From: Luteitalea sp.
GTDB lineage: Bacteria > Acidobacteriota > Vicinamibacteria > Vicinamibacterales > Vicinamibacteraceae
Assembly (NCBI GenBank): GCA_009377605.1
Contig: WHTT01000048.1
Span: 1 to 50,352, forward strand
DNA length: 50,352 bases
Direction of reading: 5' to 3'
Positions 7,659 through 15,924 of this stretch are shown in pieces. The notes under the pieces were generated by a model. That model did not search any database, was not told the DNA's origin, and saw nothing but the letters and a program-made list of their open reading frames with translations. A program made the position numbers and the translations under genes. The stretch's first letter is position 1, and each line of letters begins with the position of its first letter.

Positions 7659-8038
7659 ACGCCATGTCTCTCACGATTCCCGCCATCCCCCACGCCGGGA
7701 AGAAGCTGGGCGAACTGCCGAAATTTCGACGGCTCGATGAGGGAATAGCTCGCTCTCCGCAGGACGCTTGCGACGGGCAAACGCGGGGGACGCAGCCAGC
7801 GGAGCAGGCACGGGTCTTGCGGTACCTCGCACGGGGCACAGATTACCTAGGGCTGGAGACATGGGAGACGACCACGACCGAGCAAAAGGCTCGCCTGATG
7901 GCCTCCACGGAGTCGCTCATGCCTGCCCGTATGGAATGGGGCCCCATGCCAGTCCCGCCCGTGGCGATACCGGGACAAGCCACGCCGTAATGGCGTCCAG
8001 ATTGCTGGACGCAATCGTTCTTCGTTGCGTTCGAATGA
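7659..8038. other. Non-coding stretch upstream of the qNOR remnant
   Basis: No convincing gene is visible here; the ORFs that exist (for example 7664-7990) show no domain-like composition. A perfect 8-bp hairpin with a 4-base loop, GCGTCCAG-ATTG-CTGGACGC, lies at 7993-8012. The region would once have held the regulatory site of the NO reductase gene, but I see no clear operator. Confidence 0.45.
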
Positions 8039-8067
8039 TTGACAGCGGTTTCGTCACGCTAGATAAT
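8039..8067 (+). promoter_or_regulatory. Strong sigma-70-type promoter with no downstream ORF
   Basis: TTGACA at 8039-8044, a 17-base spacer and GATAAT at 8062-8067 make the best consensus promoter in the window. The predicted start is about 8074. Only about 15 bases later a strong hairpin begins, so the expected product is a short RNA rather than an mRNA. Confidence 0.6.
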
Positions 8068-8088
8068 TCAATATCCTCTCCACTTCCA

Positions 8089-8131
8089 GGCCCCGCCGTC
8101 GGTAGCCGACCGACAGCGGGGCCTCTCCTTT
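8089..8131 (+). terminator. Long near-perfect hairpin followed by a pyrimidine-rich tract (terminator or short RNA)
   Basis: Arms GGCCCCGC (8089-8096) plus GTCGGT (8098-8103) pair with ACCGAC (8109-8114) plus GCGGGGCC (8116-8123), with one C/A mismatch and a 5-base loop. TCTCCTTTCC follows, a weak U/C tract. Together with the promoter at 8039 this would make an RNA of about 55 nucleotides. It could equally be an intrinsic terminator left from a lost gene. Confidence 0.55.
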
Positions 8132-8547
8132 CCTCCTTGCGATGTTGTTCTCCCCGAGTGTTTCCCTCCCTCGGCTGCTGGGTGCGGCACTGGCTGCACC
8201 CAGTCCCATCACGCCGAACTGCCAACGAAAGTGTCCACGATCCTGGAACAAGAGGCCTCGACCGCAGGTCATCCGCTTGCGGGGGCGGTTCAGCCCACAC
8301 TAGCCTTTTACACATGGCGGTTTGACGGTGGACGCGTTGCAGCCGCCGCCGCTAGCGTGTCGTTCGGAAGCCGCCAATGTTATGGGAAACGAGAAGCGCT
8401 GCAAGAGGCGAGGTGCCCGATTGGTTCTCGCAACCGCTCTAGTCTGAACGCCGAGCCTAACGCTGCGCCCTATCCTCAAGCGCTCATGATGTGAGGGACT
8501 TCACCCCTGGCAGACCGGTCGCCTGCGTCGTCGTCGGTAGATGGACC
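8132..8547. other. Intergenic region without recognisable gene
   Basis: I see no supported coding region here. Short ORFs on both strands lack domain-like composition. The sequence ends in the promoter of the porin operon. Confidence 0.4.
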
Positions 8548-8606
8548 TTGACCGACCAAACCGGTCGCATATAGAGTTCTGGAGGTGGAATTGAGACTCA
8601 GTTTCA
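8548..8606 (+). promoter_or_regulatory. Promoter of the porin/flavinylation operon with a Fur-box-like palindrome
   Basis: TTGACC (8548-8553), a 16-base spacer and TATAGA (8570-8575) form a plausible promoter about 50 bases before the porin start. Immediately downstream, at 8592-8606, lies TGAGACTCAGTTTCA, an imperfect palindrome close to the TGAGAAT-N-ATTCTCA form of Fur-type boxes (about 3 mismatches). If genuine, binding there would block the early transcribed region, making the operon iron-responsive. Confidence 0.45.
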
Positions 8607-8628
8607 TTTTGTCGTTATCCCGTCGCGG

Positions 8629-10002
8629 ATGAAGAGCCCGCTCATGACGAATGCCTCACACCTTCGGGCTGGTTCCGTGGCACCCTCTGGCGTCTGCCAT
8701 CTGTGCCTTGCTGCGGCCATTGCCTGTGTCCTCACTTGGCCTGGTAGCGTACCGTGCGTGTACGCCGCCGCCTCTGACCAGTCCGCGGATGCACCATCGA
8801 ATACCAACTCGCAGTCAGCCGACCAGCGCACCGAAGACATCGAGGAGCTGAAACGGCGGCTCGAGGTGTTGGCGCAAGAGGTGGAGAGGTTCCGCAGTGG
8901 CGAAGAGGAGCGCGAGCTGACCGCCGAGGAAACGCGCGCGCTGGGGTTGGCGCCCTCCGCGGCTTCGGCGTACACCAAGCGGCAAGGCATCTCCGTCGCC
9001 GGCTATGGCGAGGCGCTGTACGAGAACTTCGAGGGCGATCGCACCTCTCAATTCGACTTCGTGCGCGCCGTGATCTACACGGGCTACCGCTTCAGCGATC
9101 GGTTCGTGTTCAACTCCGAGATCGAATTCGAGCATGGTGGTGATGAACTGGGCGTCGAGTTCGCGTACGTCGACTACATCGTCAACCCCAGGGTGACCGT
9201 GCGCGGCGGGCTGCTCCTCATGCCGTTGGGGCTTGTCAACGAGTTTCACGAGCCCAACGTGTTTCTCGGCGCACGGCGTCCTGCCACGGAGTCGCAGATC
9301 ATTCCCTCGACATGGCGCGAGAACGGCGTGGGTGTGCTCGGCACCGTTGGTCGGTTCAGCTATCGTGGCTACCTCGTGAACGGATTCGATGGCTCTGGCT
9401 TCACGGCGGACGGGCTGCGCGGTGGCCGCCAGAACGGCGGCGAGGCGAAAGCGGATGATTTGGGTGTGGTTGGTCGTCTCGATTACGCACCGGGCCCTGG
9501 AGTGTTCGTGGGCGTTGGCGCGTACAGAGGCGGCGCGGACCAATCGGCACCCACGACCGGCGGCGGCGAGCTTCATGTGACGACGACGATCGTGGAGCTG
9601 CATGGGCAGGCACAGTTGCGCGGCTTCGATGTGCGTGGCCTGTTCGCACACGCGGAGGTAGATGGCGCGGAGGCCCTCAGCGTGGCCAACGATCTGCCGA
9701 GAGACGAGGCGGTGGCCAGCACGATGCGCGGCGTCTATCTGCAGCTTGGCTACAACGTGCTTGCCACCGTCACGGAGCGCCTCCGTCTCACGCCGTACTA
9801 CCGCTTCGAGGTCGTGGATACGCAGCGGGACGTGCCAGCAGGCTTCATTCGCGACCCGGCTCGCGACGTGACGGGTCACGTGATCGGTGCCGAGCTCCGT
9901 CCCATCTACAACATCGTCGTGAAGGCCGACTACCAAGTGACGGACAACGATGCCGGCACGGGACGCGACCAGTTCAACATCGCCCTCGGCTATGCGTTTT
10001 AA
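8629..10002 (+). CDS. Outer-membrane porin-like beta-barrel protein with N-terminal coiled coil
   Basis: A 457-residue exported protein. The signal peptide covers roughly residues 20-46 (CHLCLAAAIACVLTWPGSV, cleavage near VYAAA; an alternative start is ATG 8644). Residues 60-95 are a charged coiled-coil helix (TEDIEELKRRLEVLAQEVER) typical of trimeric OprO/P-like porins, followed by amphipathic strands (DFVRAVIYTGYRFSDRFVFN, EFAYVDYIVNPRVTVRGG) and a C-terminal Phe (FNIALGYAF), the signal for outer-membrane assembly. The next gene's ATG at 9992 overlaps its end, so the two are translationally coupled. In this operon the barrel could host or feed an electron-transfer partner, or import a substrate; the ligand is not readable. 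Confidence 0.8.
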   Translation: MKSPLMTNASHLRAGSVAPSGVCHLCLAAAIACVLTWPGSVPCVYAAASDQSADAPSNTNSQSADQRTEDIEELKRRLEVLAQEVERFRSGEEERELTAEETRALGLAPSAASAYTKRQGISVAGYGEALYENFEGDRTSQFDFVRAVIYTGYRFSDRFVFNSEIEFEHGGDELGVEFAYVDYIVNPRVTVRGGLLLMPLGLVNEFHEPNVFLGARRPATESQIIPSTWRENGVGVLGTVGRFSYRGYLVNGFDGSGFTADGLRGGRQNGGEAKADDLGVVGRLDYAPGPGVFVGVGAYRGGADQSAPTTGGGELHVTTTIVELHGQAQLRGFDVRGLFAHAEVDGAEALSVANDLPRDEAVASTMRGVYLQLGYNVLATVTERLRLTPYYRFEVVDTQRDVPAGFIRDPARDVTGHVIGAELRPIYNIVVKADYQVTDNDAGTGRDQFNIALGYAF

Positions 10003-10549
10003 CGTGGGAAAGCTGGTTGCGATTGTCGGCCTGCTCGCGATGGTTGGAGCGATCGCACGGGTCACGGCGCAGCGCATGATCAGCCGAGATGAAGCGCTGC
10101 AGCTCACCTTTCCCGGCGCCGCGATTACCTCGTCGACCGTGTTTCTGACGGAGGCGCAGCAGGCGCGCGCCGCGAAGCTCGCCGGCGAGGCGCTACCCAG
10201 CCCCCTCATCGCGCGCTATGTTGCGCGCGTTGATGGTCGTATCATTGGCCGCGCCTACGTGGACACACACGTGGTTCGCAGGAAGCGCGAGAGCTTGTTG
10301 ATCTCGCTCGACAGCCGTGGTCGCGTGAAGCGCATCGACGCGACCGCGTTTCTCGAGCCGCCGGAGTACCAAGCACCTGATCGCTGGCTGGAGCAATACG
10401 ACAACCGCGCGCTTGGCCCTGAGCTGAGCCTGCAACGGAGCATTCGCGGCATCACCGGTGCGACACTGACAGCCATGGCGACCAATGCCGCCGTGCGCCG
10501 AGTCCTTGCGCTCGACCAGGTGCTCGAAGCCGCGGCAGACCAGCGCTAG
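9992..10549 (+). CDS. Exported FMN-binding domain protein (covalent flavin carrier)
   Basis: A 185-residue protein starting inside the porin's last codons. An N-terminal hydrophobic segment (LVAIVGLLAMVGAIARVTAQ) exports or anchors it. The C-terminal half is an FMN_bind domain with the flavinylation motif ITGATLT; by analogy to NqrC/RnfG the acceptor is the Thr of GAT, about residue 158. The domain includes RIIGRAYVDTHVVRRK and a polar strand before the motif. The modifying enzyme ApbE is encoded two genes downstream. The likely role is a one- or two-electron relay outside the cytoplasmic membrane, taking electrons from the neighbouring b-type cytochrome. The terminal acceptor is unknown. Confidence 0.85.
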   Translation: MRFNVGKLVAIVGLLAMVGAIARVTAQRMISRDEALQLTFPGAAITSSTVFLTEAQQARAAKLAGEALPSPLIARYVARVDGRIIGRAYVDTHVVRRKRESLLISLDSRGRVKRIDATAFLEPPEYQAPDRWLEQYDNRALGPELSLQRSIRGITGATLTAMATNAAVRRVLALDQVLEAAADQR

Positions 10550-10570
10550 GACGACAGGACGACGGCCCTC

Positions 10571-11080
10571 ATGGAGGGTCGCCAACGAGTCACCATGCCA
10601 GCTTGGGAACGACGGTCACTCCACGTGCTGACGGTCTTGGTCACGCTCACCGGCGTCGTCTATCTTTGGATGAAGTACGCCATGGCGACCGACGACCCCT
10701 TCGCCGTCGTCAACCATCCACTCCAACCGCTCGTCCTTGCTGCACACATTCTGGCATCCCCTGCATTACTCTTGGTCTTTGGCCTGGTGTTGCAATCCCA
10801 CGTGCTTTGGCAGATTCGCACCGGTGGAACGCCGAACCGGAAGAGCGGCTACGTGATGCTGAGCAGCTTCGGTGCCATGGCGCTCTCTGGTTACCTGCTG
10901 CAGGTCGTCACGGCTCCGGCGATTCTCGAGACGATGATCGCGGTTCACGTCATCGCGGGCGTGCTGTTTGCCGTGGCGTACCTGGTCCACCTGATCATCA
11001 GTGCTCGTCTCACACGAGAGCGGCGCACAGCGGTGCCGCGGCGCTCACGCGACGCAACGGCGGTTGTGGCGGGGAAATAG
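10571..11080 (+). CDS. Cytochrome b-like integral membrane protein (four helices)
   Basis: A 169-residue protein with four hydrophobic helices: HVLTVLVTLTGVVYLWMKYA, LVLAAHILASPALLLVFGLV, GYVMLSSFGAMALSGYLLQV and IAVHVIAGVLFAVAYLVHLI. Histidines within helices 1, 2 and 4 are placed like bis-His haem ligands in DUF4405/cytochrome b561-type quinol oxidoreductases. It begins 21 bases after the FMN-binding gene (ATG 10571; a second ATG at 10595 would drop 8 residues) and precedes apbE by one base. The inferred task is moving electrons from the quinone pool or NADH-derived carriers across the membrane to the flavinylated protein. Haem content is not proven by sequence alone. Confidence 0.75.
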   Translation: MEGRQRVTMPAWERRSLHVLTVLVTLTGVVYLWMKYAMATDDPFAVVNHPLQPLVLAAHILASPALLLVFGLVLQSHVLWQIRTGGTPNRKSGYVMLSSFGAMALSGYLLQVVTAPAILETMIAVHVIAGVLFAVAYLVHLIISARLTRERRTAVPRRSRDATAVVAGK

Positions 11081-11081
11081 C

Positions 11082-12134
11082 ATGGGCCCGTGGCGCCGAA
11101 CGATCATCGCGACACTCCTCGTAGTGGTCTCGCCTCCCGCACTCAGCAGCTCCACGAAGGTCAGCCACGTACTGGTGCAACGCCACGCGTATCTGATGGG
11201 CACGTCCTGTCGTCTTGTGACCTACGCACCCAACCGAAGCGTGGGGCTCGCGCGGCTCGAAGGCATGCTTCGCGCGCTGGAGACGAGCGAAGAGCAGCTC
11301 AGCACATGGCGTAACGACACAACGCTCGCGCGATTGAATCGCCAACCGGTGGGACACCCTGTCCAGATCGGCCCTGACGCCTGCGGTCTCTTGCGGACGC
11401 TGAGACGTTGGTGGGACCAGACAGGCGGCGCGTTCGATCCAGCGATTGGGAGTCTCATCGATGCATGGGGCCTTCGCGCCGGCGGCCGCACGCCCCGGGC
11501 CGCCACACTCACACAGGCGCGTGCGCGTGCGGGGTTCAAGCACATCGCCGTCGACGCAGGCTGCCGTCTCACACGCAGGCGACCGGTCACGCTGGAGGAG
11601 GGGGCATTCGGCAAAGGCGTTGGGCTGGACCGCGCAGCGGCCGTAGCGACAGGTGCGTCTTGGCTCATTGATCTCGGCGGGCAGGTCATGGTGGGAAGCT
11701 CGCCGCCAGACGCGGCGGGCTGGGATGTTGCGCTGGCGCACCCGCTGGCACGCGAACGCCCGGCCCTCGTCGTCTCGCTCGCGTCTGGCTCACTTTCGAC
11801 CAGCGGTGGTTCGGAACGTGACGTAAGCGGGGATGGCCGGCGCATCGGCCATATATTGGATCCACGCACAGGGCGACCTGCCACGTTCACAGGATCGGTC
11901 ACGGTGTGGCATTCACAGGCGCTGGCCGCCGACATCCTGTCCACCGCGCTTTACGTGATGGGAACGGAGGCCGGCCTCAGGTGGGCCGAGGCGCACGATG
12001 TTGCCGCGTGCTTTCTTGTCCCGCGGCGCGGGGGCTCGGTGCAGGTTGTGAAGAGCGCAGCATTCAAGGGGCGCTTCGATCGAGGTTCGGTCGGAACAGC
12101 CGGGCTGGTCACCCAAGGTGAGGTCTGTCACTGA
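11082..12134 (+). CDS. apbE: FAD:protein FMN transferase (ApbE family)
   Basis: A 350-residue exported enzyme that uses FAD to attach FMN to a Thr of partner proteins. The ATG at 11082 follows the previous stop by one base, with GGCGGGG as ribosome-binding site. A signal peptide occupies residues 1-24. Family motifs occur in order: LMGTSCRLVTY near residue 40, GAFDPAIGSLIDAWGL, GAFGKGVGLDRA, WLIDLGGQVMVGS, GHILDPRTGRPA, and the metal-site ADILSTALYVMG. All key segments are intact. Its presence in the same operon as an FMN-binding protein with a TGAT motif makes that protein the obvious substrate. Confidence 0.93.
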   Translation: MGPWRRTIIATLLVVVSPPALSSSTKVSHVLVQRHAYLMGTSCRLVTYAPNRSVGLARLEGMLRALETSEEQLSTWRNDTTLARLNRQPVGHPVQIGPDACGLLRTLRRWWDQTGGAFDPAIGSLIDAWGLRAGGRTPRAATLTQARARAGFKHIAVDAGCRLTRRRPVTLEEGAFGKGVGLDRAAAVATGASWLIDLGGQVMVGSSPPDAAGWDVALAHPLARERPALVVSLASGSLSTSGGSERDVSGDGRRIGHILDPRTGRPATFTGSVTVWHSQALAADILSTALYVMGTEAGLRWAEAHDVAACFLVPRRGGSVQVVKSAAFKGRFDRGSVGTAGLVTQGEVCH

Positions 12135-12193
12135 GATGCCACCCGCCATTCGCGCCGGTCAGGCCAGCAGAAGATCGGTCGGTCGATCAAGGG

Positions 12194-12560
12194 TTGGCCA
12201 AGTCGCTTCAACTCGATGTCCGAAACGCCGCGGCACACATGATCCTCGGACGCAGTCTGATGGTCATCGGGAGATTCGAAGCGGCGCGGGTCGAGTTCGC
12301 TCACGCTATACCAGCCGGACCCCGCGGAGACTCACAAGGACCTGGGCAAGCTCCATTCGATTCAGGACCTCGGTGACGAGCAGCTCGCCAACGTGTTGAC
12401 GTACATCCGCCGCGAGTGGGGCGCGGCTAGCACTCCGGTTGGCGCAGCGACGGTCGAGGCGGTTCGGGCGCTGAAGGCGGGCTGTACGCGCCCATGGACC
12501 GATGATGAGTTGCTGGCGTTGGCAGTAGCGGGCCGAAGTGGGCGGCGACACTGCCCCTGA
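12194..12560 (+). pseudogene. Chimeric remnant: TPR-protein piece joined to a cytochrome c C-terminus
   Basis: From 12194 a TPR-like repeat is readable (AKSLQLDVRNAAAHMILG, RFEAARVEFAHA). After a one-base frame change near 12305 it continues as LYQPDPAETHKDLGKLHSIQD. Near 12366 the same frame passes directly into LGDEQLANVLTYIRREWG and TRPWTDDELLAL, the typical C-terminal end of a class I c-type cytochrome (domain after the Met ligand), ending at TGA 12558-12560. The CXXCH haem motif is absent. Two unrelated genes have thus been fused by deletion and frameshift, and neither part should be functional. Confidence 0.75.
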
Positions 12561-12628
12561 CCGCTGCTCCTGACTATCTGAGGCTCAATCTCGCAGAACC
12601 GCCTCGAACAGTTCGTACGCGGCTTGGC

Positions 12629-15600
12629 TCAGAAGATGAACTTCAGCCCGAGCTGAATGTCGCGCGCGGTGGACGCGGAGGTCAGCGCTCCGAACGTTGC
12701 GCTATCGACCACGTTGCCAGGAATGCCGAAATTGGTGTGGTTGAACAGGTTGAAGAGCTCCGCTCGGAGCTCGAGTTGTCTGGTCGCGCCAAGGTTGACG
12801 CTCTTGATGATCGACAGGTCGACGTTCTTGAACGATGGGCCGATCATCGTGTTACGGCCGAGGTCGCCGAAGTCGCCGACGGGGTTCGCAAACGCGTCGG
12901 TGTTGAAGAACCGCTCGAGGGTTCGATCGGCGATCGTGGGATCGCCCACGAGGTTTGCACGGATTCGACCACTGCCGACGTTGGCTGGATCTCCCAAGGC
13001 GAACACGGTGAAAGGATAGCCGGATCGCAGCGTCGCGATGCTCGCCACCCGCCACCCTCCAATCAGGTGACCGAGCAGCCCGGTGGCGCCGCTGCCGAAC
13101 GCCTGGCCCGGCCCAAAGGGCAGCTCGTACACGAGGCTCCCGGTGAAGCGGTGGCGCACGTCCTGGTTGCACGGTCCGTAGTCTGAGCGGAGATCGCGCG
13201 CGTGTTGAAAGCCGGCGCCCGCTTCGGCAATGAAGGTGCCTGGTGTATCGTCGAGGCAACGGGCGAAGGTATACGCCGTCAGGAAAGCTAGGCCGTTCGA
13301 GTAGCGTTGCTCGGCCTGCAGCTCGAGGCCGTGATAGCTCGCGCGACCTCCCGTGTCGAGCATGTTGATCGTGCCGAAGTTCGCAAACGGGCGCCGGCTC
13401 TGAACAGAGCCCGGTCCTGGCGCGGCCTGGTTGATGTCGTAGGCCCGGGCCATGTCCGTCCCTTTGTTCCCCACATAGGCAGCCTGCAGGACGAGGTTGG
13501 GAGCGAGCTGAAATTCGGTCGTGAGATGCCACTGCTGCACGTAGCTGTCGCGCCACTGGCGGTCGATGGCAAACACGAGCAACGGGATGTCCTCGACGTC
13601 GGCGAACGCGCGCCGGAGCTCGAAGCCAGGCACATCATCCGGCTCCAGGATACGAAGCGTCTGGCGTACGAACGGTGGATTGATCGCAATGTCAATCCAG
13701 GTGTTGGCCGACTCCTTCTGATAGAAGACGCCGTAGCCACTGCGAATGACCAGCCGCCTGGTCGGGTTCCAGGCCAGGCCGATCCGCGGCGCCACATTGT
13801 TCCAGTCCTCCTCGACGAGCGCCCGAGGGTACCCGAACTGTTCGTGCTCGGTCGCGGGCACCAGCGTCGCCTGTTCGCCGGAGAAGTCCACGGTCGAGAT
13901 CGTGTTGGTCTTGGAAGCGGGCCGCTGATGAAACTCGTACCGCACACCCAGGTTCAGCGTGAGGGATCCACTGATCCGCCAGTCATCCTGGATCCAGGGG
14001 AACAATGCCCAGCTTCGAAAGTCTGGCGCGAAGATATCGATGCTCCGCTGGCTCGTCCGCGGAATGCCCAGCAGGAAGTCGGCCATGGACGTCTCGATGT
14101 TCGGTTGACCACTGGGATGGGTAAAACGGCCATCGAACGTGAACACGCCCCGGGGAAAGATCGCCTCCGGGAAGTCGTCGAATAGCCGCTGCACCCTGGC
14201 GCCGAATTTCAGGTGATGGCTGCCCCGGACATACGACATGCTGTCGCTCAGCTCGTAGATCTGGTTCACCCATCCTCGCGGGCCGGACACGACCTGGCCC
14301 TGCCCGTGCTCGCCGAAGCTCGCGAAGCCGGTCGCGCTCATTTGAGGCAGGCCCCAGCAAGCGGGGTCCTCGGTGCAGAGGCCTTCCAGGGCCAGCTCGG
14401 AGACGACATCCCGCTCGAAGGCCCGGGACACGAGCTCGTCCTGGACGAACCGGTTGTAACTGAACCTGAGCTCGTTCAGGAGATGGCCGCCGAGGGTGCG
14501 CGTCCATCCCACGGTCGCGTTCTGCCCGCGACCGTCCTGGCTGAACCCGTCGGTGGGGAAGGTCTTGGCGCTGAGATTGTGAAAGTCCTCGACAATGTAG
14601 CGCGCAAACAATTGGTCGGTGCCCGAGGGGTTGTAGTCCACGCGCGGAAGCAACTGGTGAGTCTTGATCGTGGCCGTGTCATTGCGCTGCCAATTGAGCG
14701 CCTCATCCGGGCGATTCGGCAGGGGCACGAACTCTTCCAGCAGGGCGCGTGCCACCGGGTTGATCCGATGGCCCGGAATCACGTTGCCAGGAAAGGGGTG
14801 GCCGGTCAGCGGGTCGACGATTTGCAGGCCCTGTCCGAGCAGGTCGGAGAAGTCGCCCGCGCGCATCTCGGCGTCGGGCACACGCTCGTTGAACGTCACC
14901 CCTCTCCCGATGCGCCCGCCTTCGTAACTGGCGAAGAAGAACAGCTGATTGCGCACGATGGGCCCGCCGAGCGTGCCGCCGAACTGGTGGCGCTGGAAGT
15001 CCGGTTTGTCGGACGCAAAGAAGTTGCGGGCGCTGAGCTGGTGCCCGCGATAGAACTCGTGCATCGAGCCACGGAAGTCGTTCGTGCCAGACTTGGTGAC
15101 GATGTTGACGTGCGCCCCAGCTTCGATCCCGAACTCAGCGCTGTAGTTACTGGTCTCCACCCGAAATTCCTCGATGGCGTCGATCGAGGGGCTGAGGGCC
15201 GGGCTTTCGTGTTGGTACTCCTTGACCGTCGCGCCGTCGATGATGTAGCCGTTGTAGTTGGACCGTTGCCCGTGAACGCTAAAAGCAAGGCCCGATCCGC
15301 GATCACCACCGAGATGAGATCCCGCCGCATTCCCCGGCGATTCCGCGACGCCAGCCACCTGCACGGCCAGCTGCGTGAAGTTCCGGCCGTTGAGCGGCAA
15401 GTTCACGACCTGGACATTTTCGATGAGCGTGCCGATCTGCGAGTCGTCGGTGTGTAACAACGCAGGGATCCCCGAGACGACCACCGTATCCGTGATGTCG
15501 CCTACTTGCAACACGAAGTCCACACGGACCGTTCGGTTGACCGCGAGGCTGAGCGGCTCGGTGACTTGCGTGCCGAACCCGTCGAGCTCCGCCGAGACCG

Positions 15601-15841
15601 TGTACGTCCCGACGGGCAGCGAGGCGACTGCATAGCTTCCCTGGTCGTTGGTGACCGTGGAGCGAGTCAGCCCGGTTTCGCGGCTTGTCACCGTGATGCT
15701 GGCGCCCGGCATCGTCCCGCCTGTCGCGTCGGTCACCGTGCCCACGACGGCGGCCGTCTGTTGGCCGTACACGAGACCCGGCAGCAAGGTGAGTAGGGCC
15801 AATCCCAAGGGCACGGGTCCCGCAATCCGTTGACGTGTCAT
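12629..15841 (-). CDS. TonB-dependent receptor, Oar-like, with carboxypeptidase-regulatory-like domain
   Basis: A 1070-residue outer-membrane receptor. The start at ATG 15841 is supported by AGGAG 8 bases upstream and gives a signal peptide ending near LLPGLVYGQQ. Residues 27-110 are a beta-sandwich regulatory-like domain (AAVVGTVTDATGGTMPGASI); the plug follows (VNLPLNGRNFTQLAVQVAG, NYNGYIIDGATV, VNIVTKSGTNDFRGSMHEFY), then the long barrel (LNLGVRYEFHQRP, AWNPTRRLVIRSGYGVFYQ) to the C-terminal Phe (IQLGLKFIF). Such receptors bring oligosaccharides or other large nutrients through the outer membrane using the TonB/ExbBD motor. It is last in a minus-strand series, 83 bases after the exported DegT protein. 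Confidence 0.92.
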   Translation of the reverse strand: MTRQRIAGPVPLGLALLTLLPGLVYGQQTAAVVGTVTDATGGTMPGASITVTSRETGLTRSTVTNDQGSYAVASLPVGTYTVSAELDGFGTQVTEPLSLAVNRTVRVDFVLQVGDITDTVVVSGIPALLHTDDSQIGTLIENVQVVNLPLNGRNFTQLAVQVAGVAESPGNAAGSHLGGDRGSGLAFSVHGQRSNYNGYIIDGATVKEYQHESPALSPSIDAIEEFRVETSNYSAEFGIEAGAHVNIVTKSGTNDFRGSMHEFYRGHQLSARNFFASDKPDFQRHQFGGTLGGPIVRNQLFFFASYEGGRIGRGVTFNERVPDAEMRAGDFSDLLGQGLQIVDPLTGHPFPGNVIPGHRINPVARALLEEFVPLPNRPDEALNWQRNDTATIKTHQLLPRVDYNPSGTDQLFARYIVEDFHNLSAKTFPTDGFSQDGRGQNATVGWTRTLGGHLLNELRFSYNRFVQDELVSRAFERDVVSELALEGLCTEDPACWGLPQMSATGFASFGEHGQGQVVSGPRGWVNQIYELSDSMSYVRGSHHLKFGARVQRLFDDFPEAIFPRGVFTFDGRFTHPSGQPNIETSMADFLLGIPRTSQRSIDIFAPDFRSWALFPWIQDDWRISGSLTLNLGVRYEFHQRPASKTNTISTVDFSGEQATLVPATEHEQFGYPRALVEEDWNNVAPRIGLAWNPTRRLVIRSGYGVFYQKESANTWIDIAINPPFVRQTLRILEPDDVPGFELRRAFADVEDIPLLVFAIDRQWRDSYVQQWHLTTEFQLAPNLVLQAAYVGNKGTDMARAYDINQAAPGPGSVQSRRPFANFGTINMLDTGGRASYHGLELQAEQRYSNGLAFLTAYTFARCLDDTPGTFIAEAGAGFQHARDLRSDYGPCNQDVRHRFTGSLVYELPFGPGQAFGSGATGLLGHLIGGWRVASIATLRSGYPFTVFALGDPANVGSGRIRANLVGDPTIADRTLERFFNTDAFANPVGDFGDLGRNTMIGPSFKNVDLSIIKSVNLGATRQLELRAELFNLFNHTNFGIPGNVVDSATFGALTSASTARDIQLGLKFIF

Positions 15842-15924
15842 GGTCACACTCCTCTCGTGGCGGTACGCGAGCTCTCCGTCGCTGCGAAGAGCCTGTGCAG
15901 CTCTCCGGCAAGCAGGAAGGTCAG

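Noticed and set aside
7664-7990. Possible regulator gene upstream of the NO reductase remnant
   Set aside because: I looked for an Rrf2/NsrR, NorR or Crp-type protein in all frames; none of the ORFs shows a helix-turn-helix or other domain pattern.
8815-10209. A 464-codon minus-strand ORF opposite the porin and FMN-binding genes
   Set aside because: Shadow frame; the plus-strand products have signal peptide, barrel and flavin motifs.
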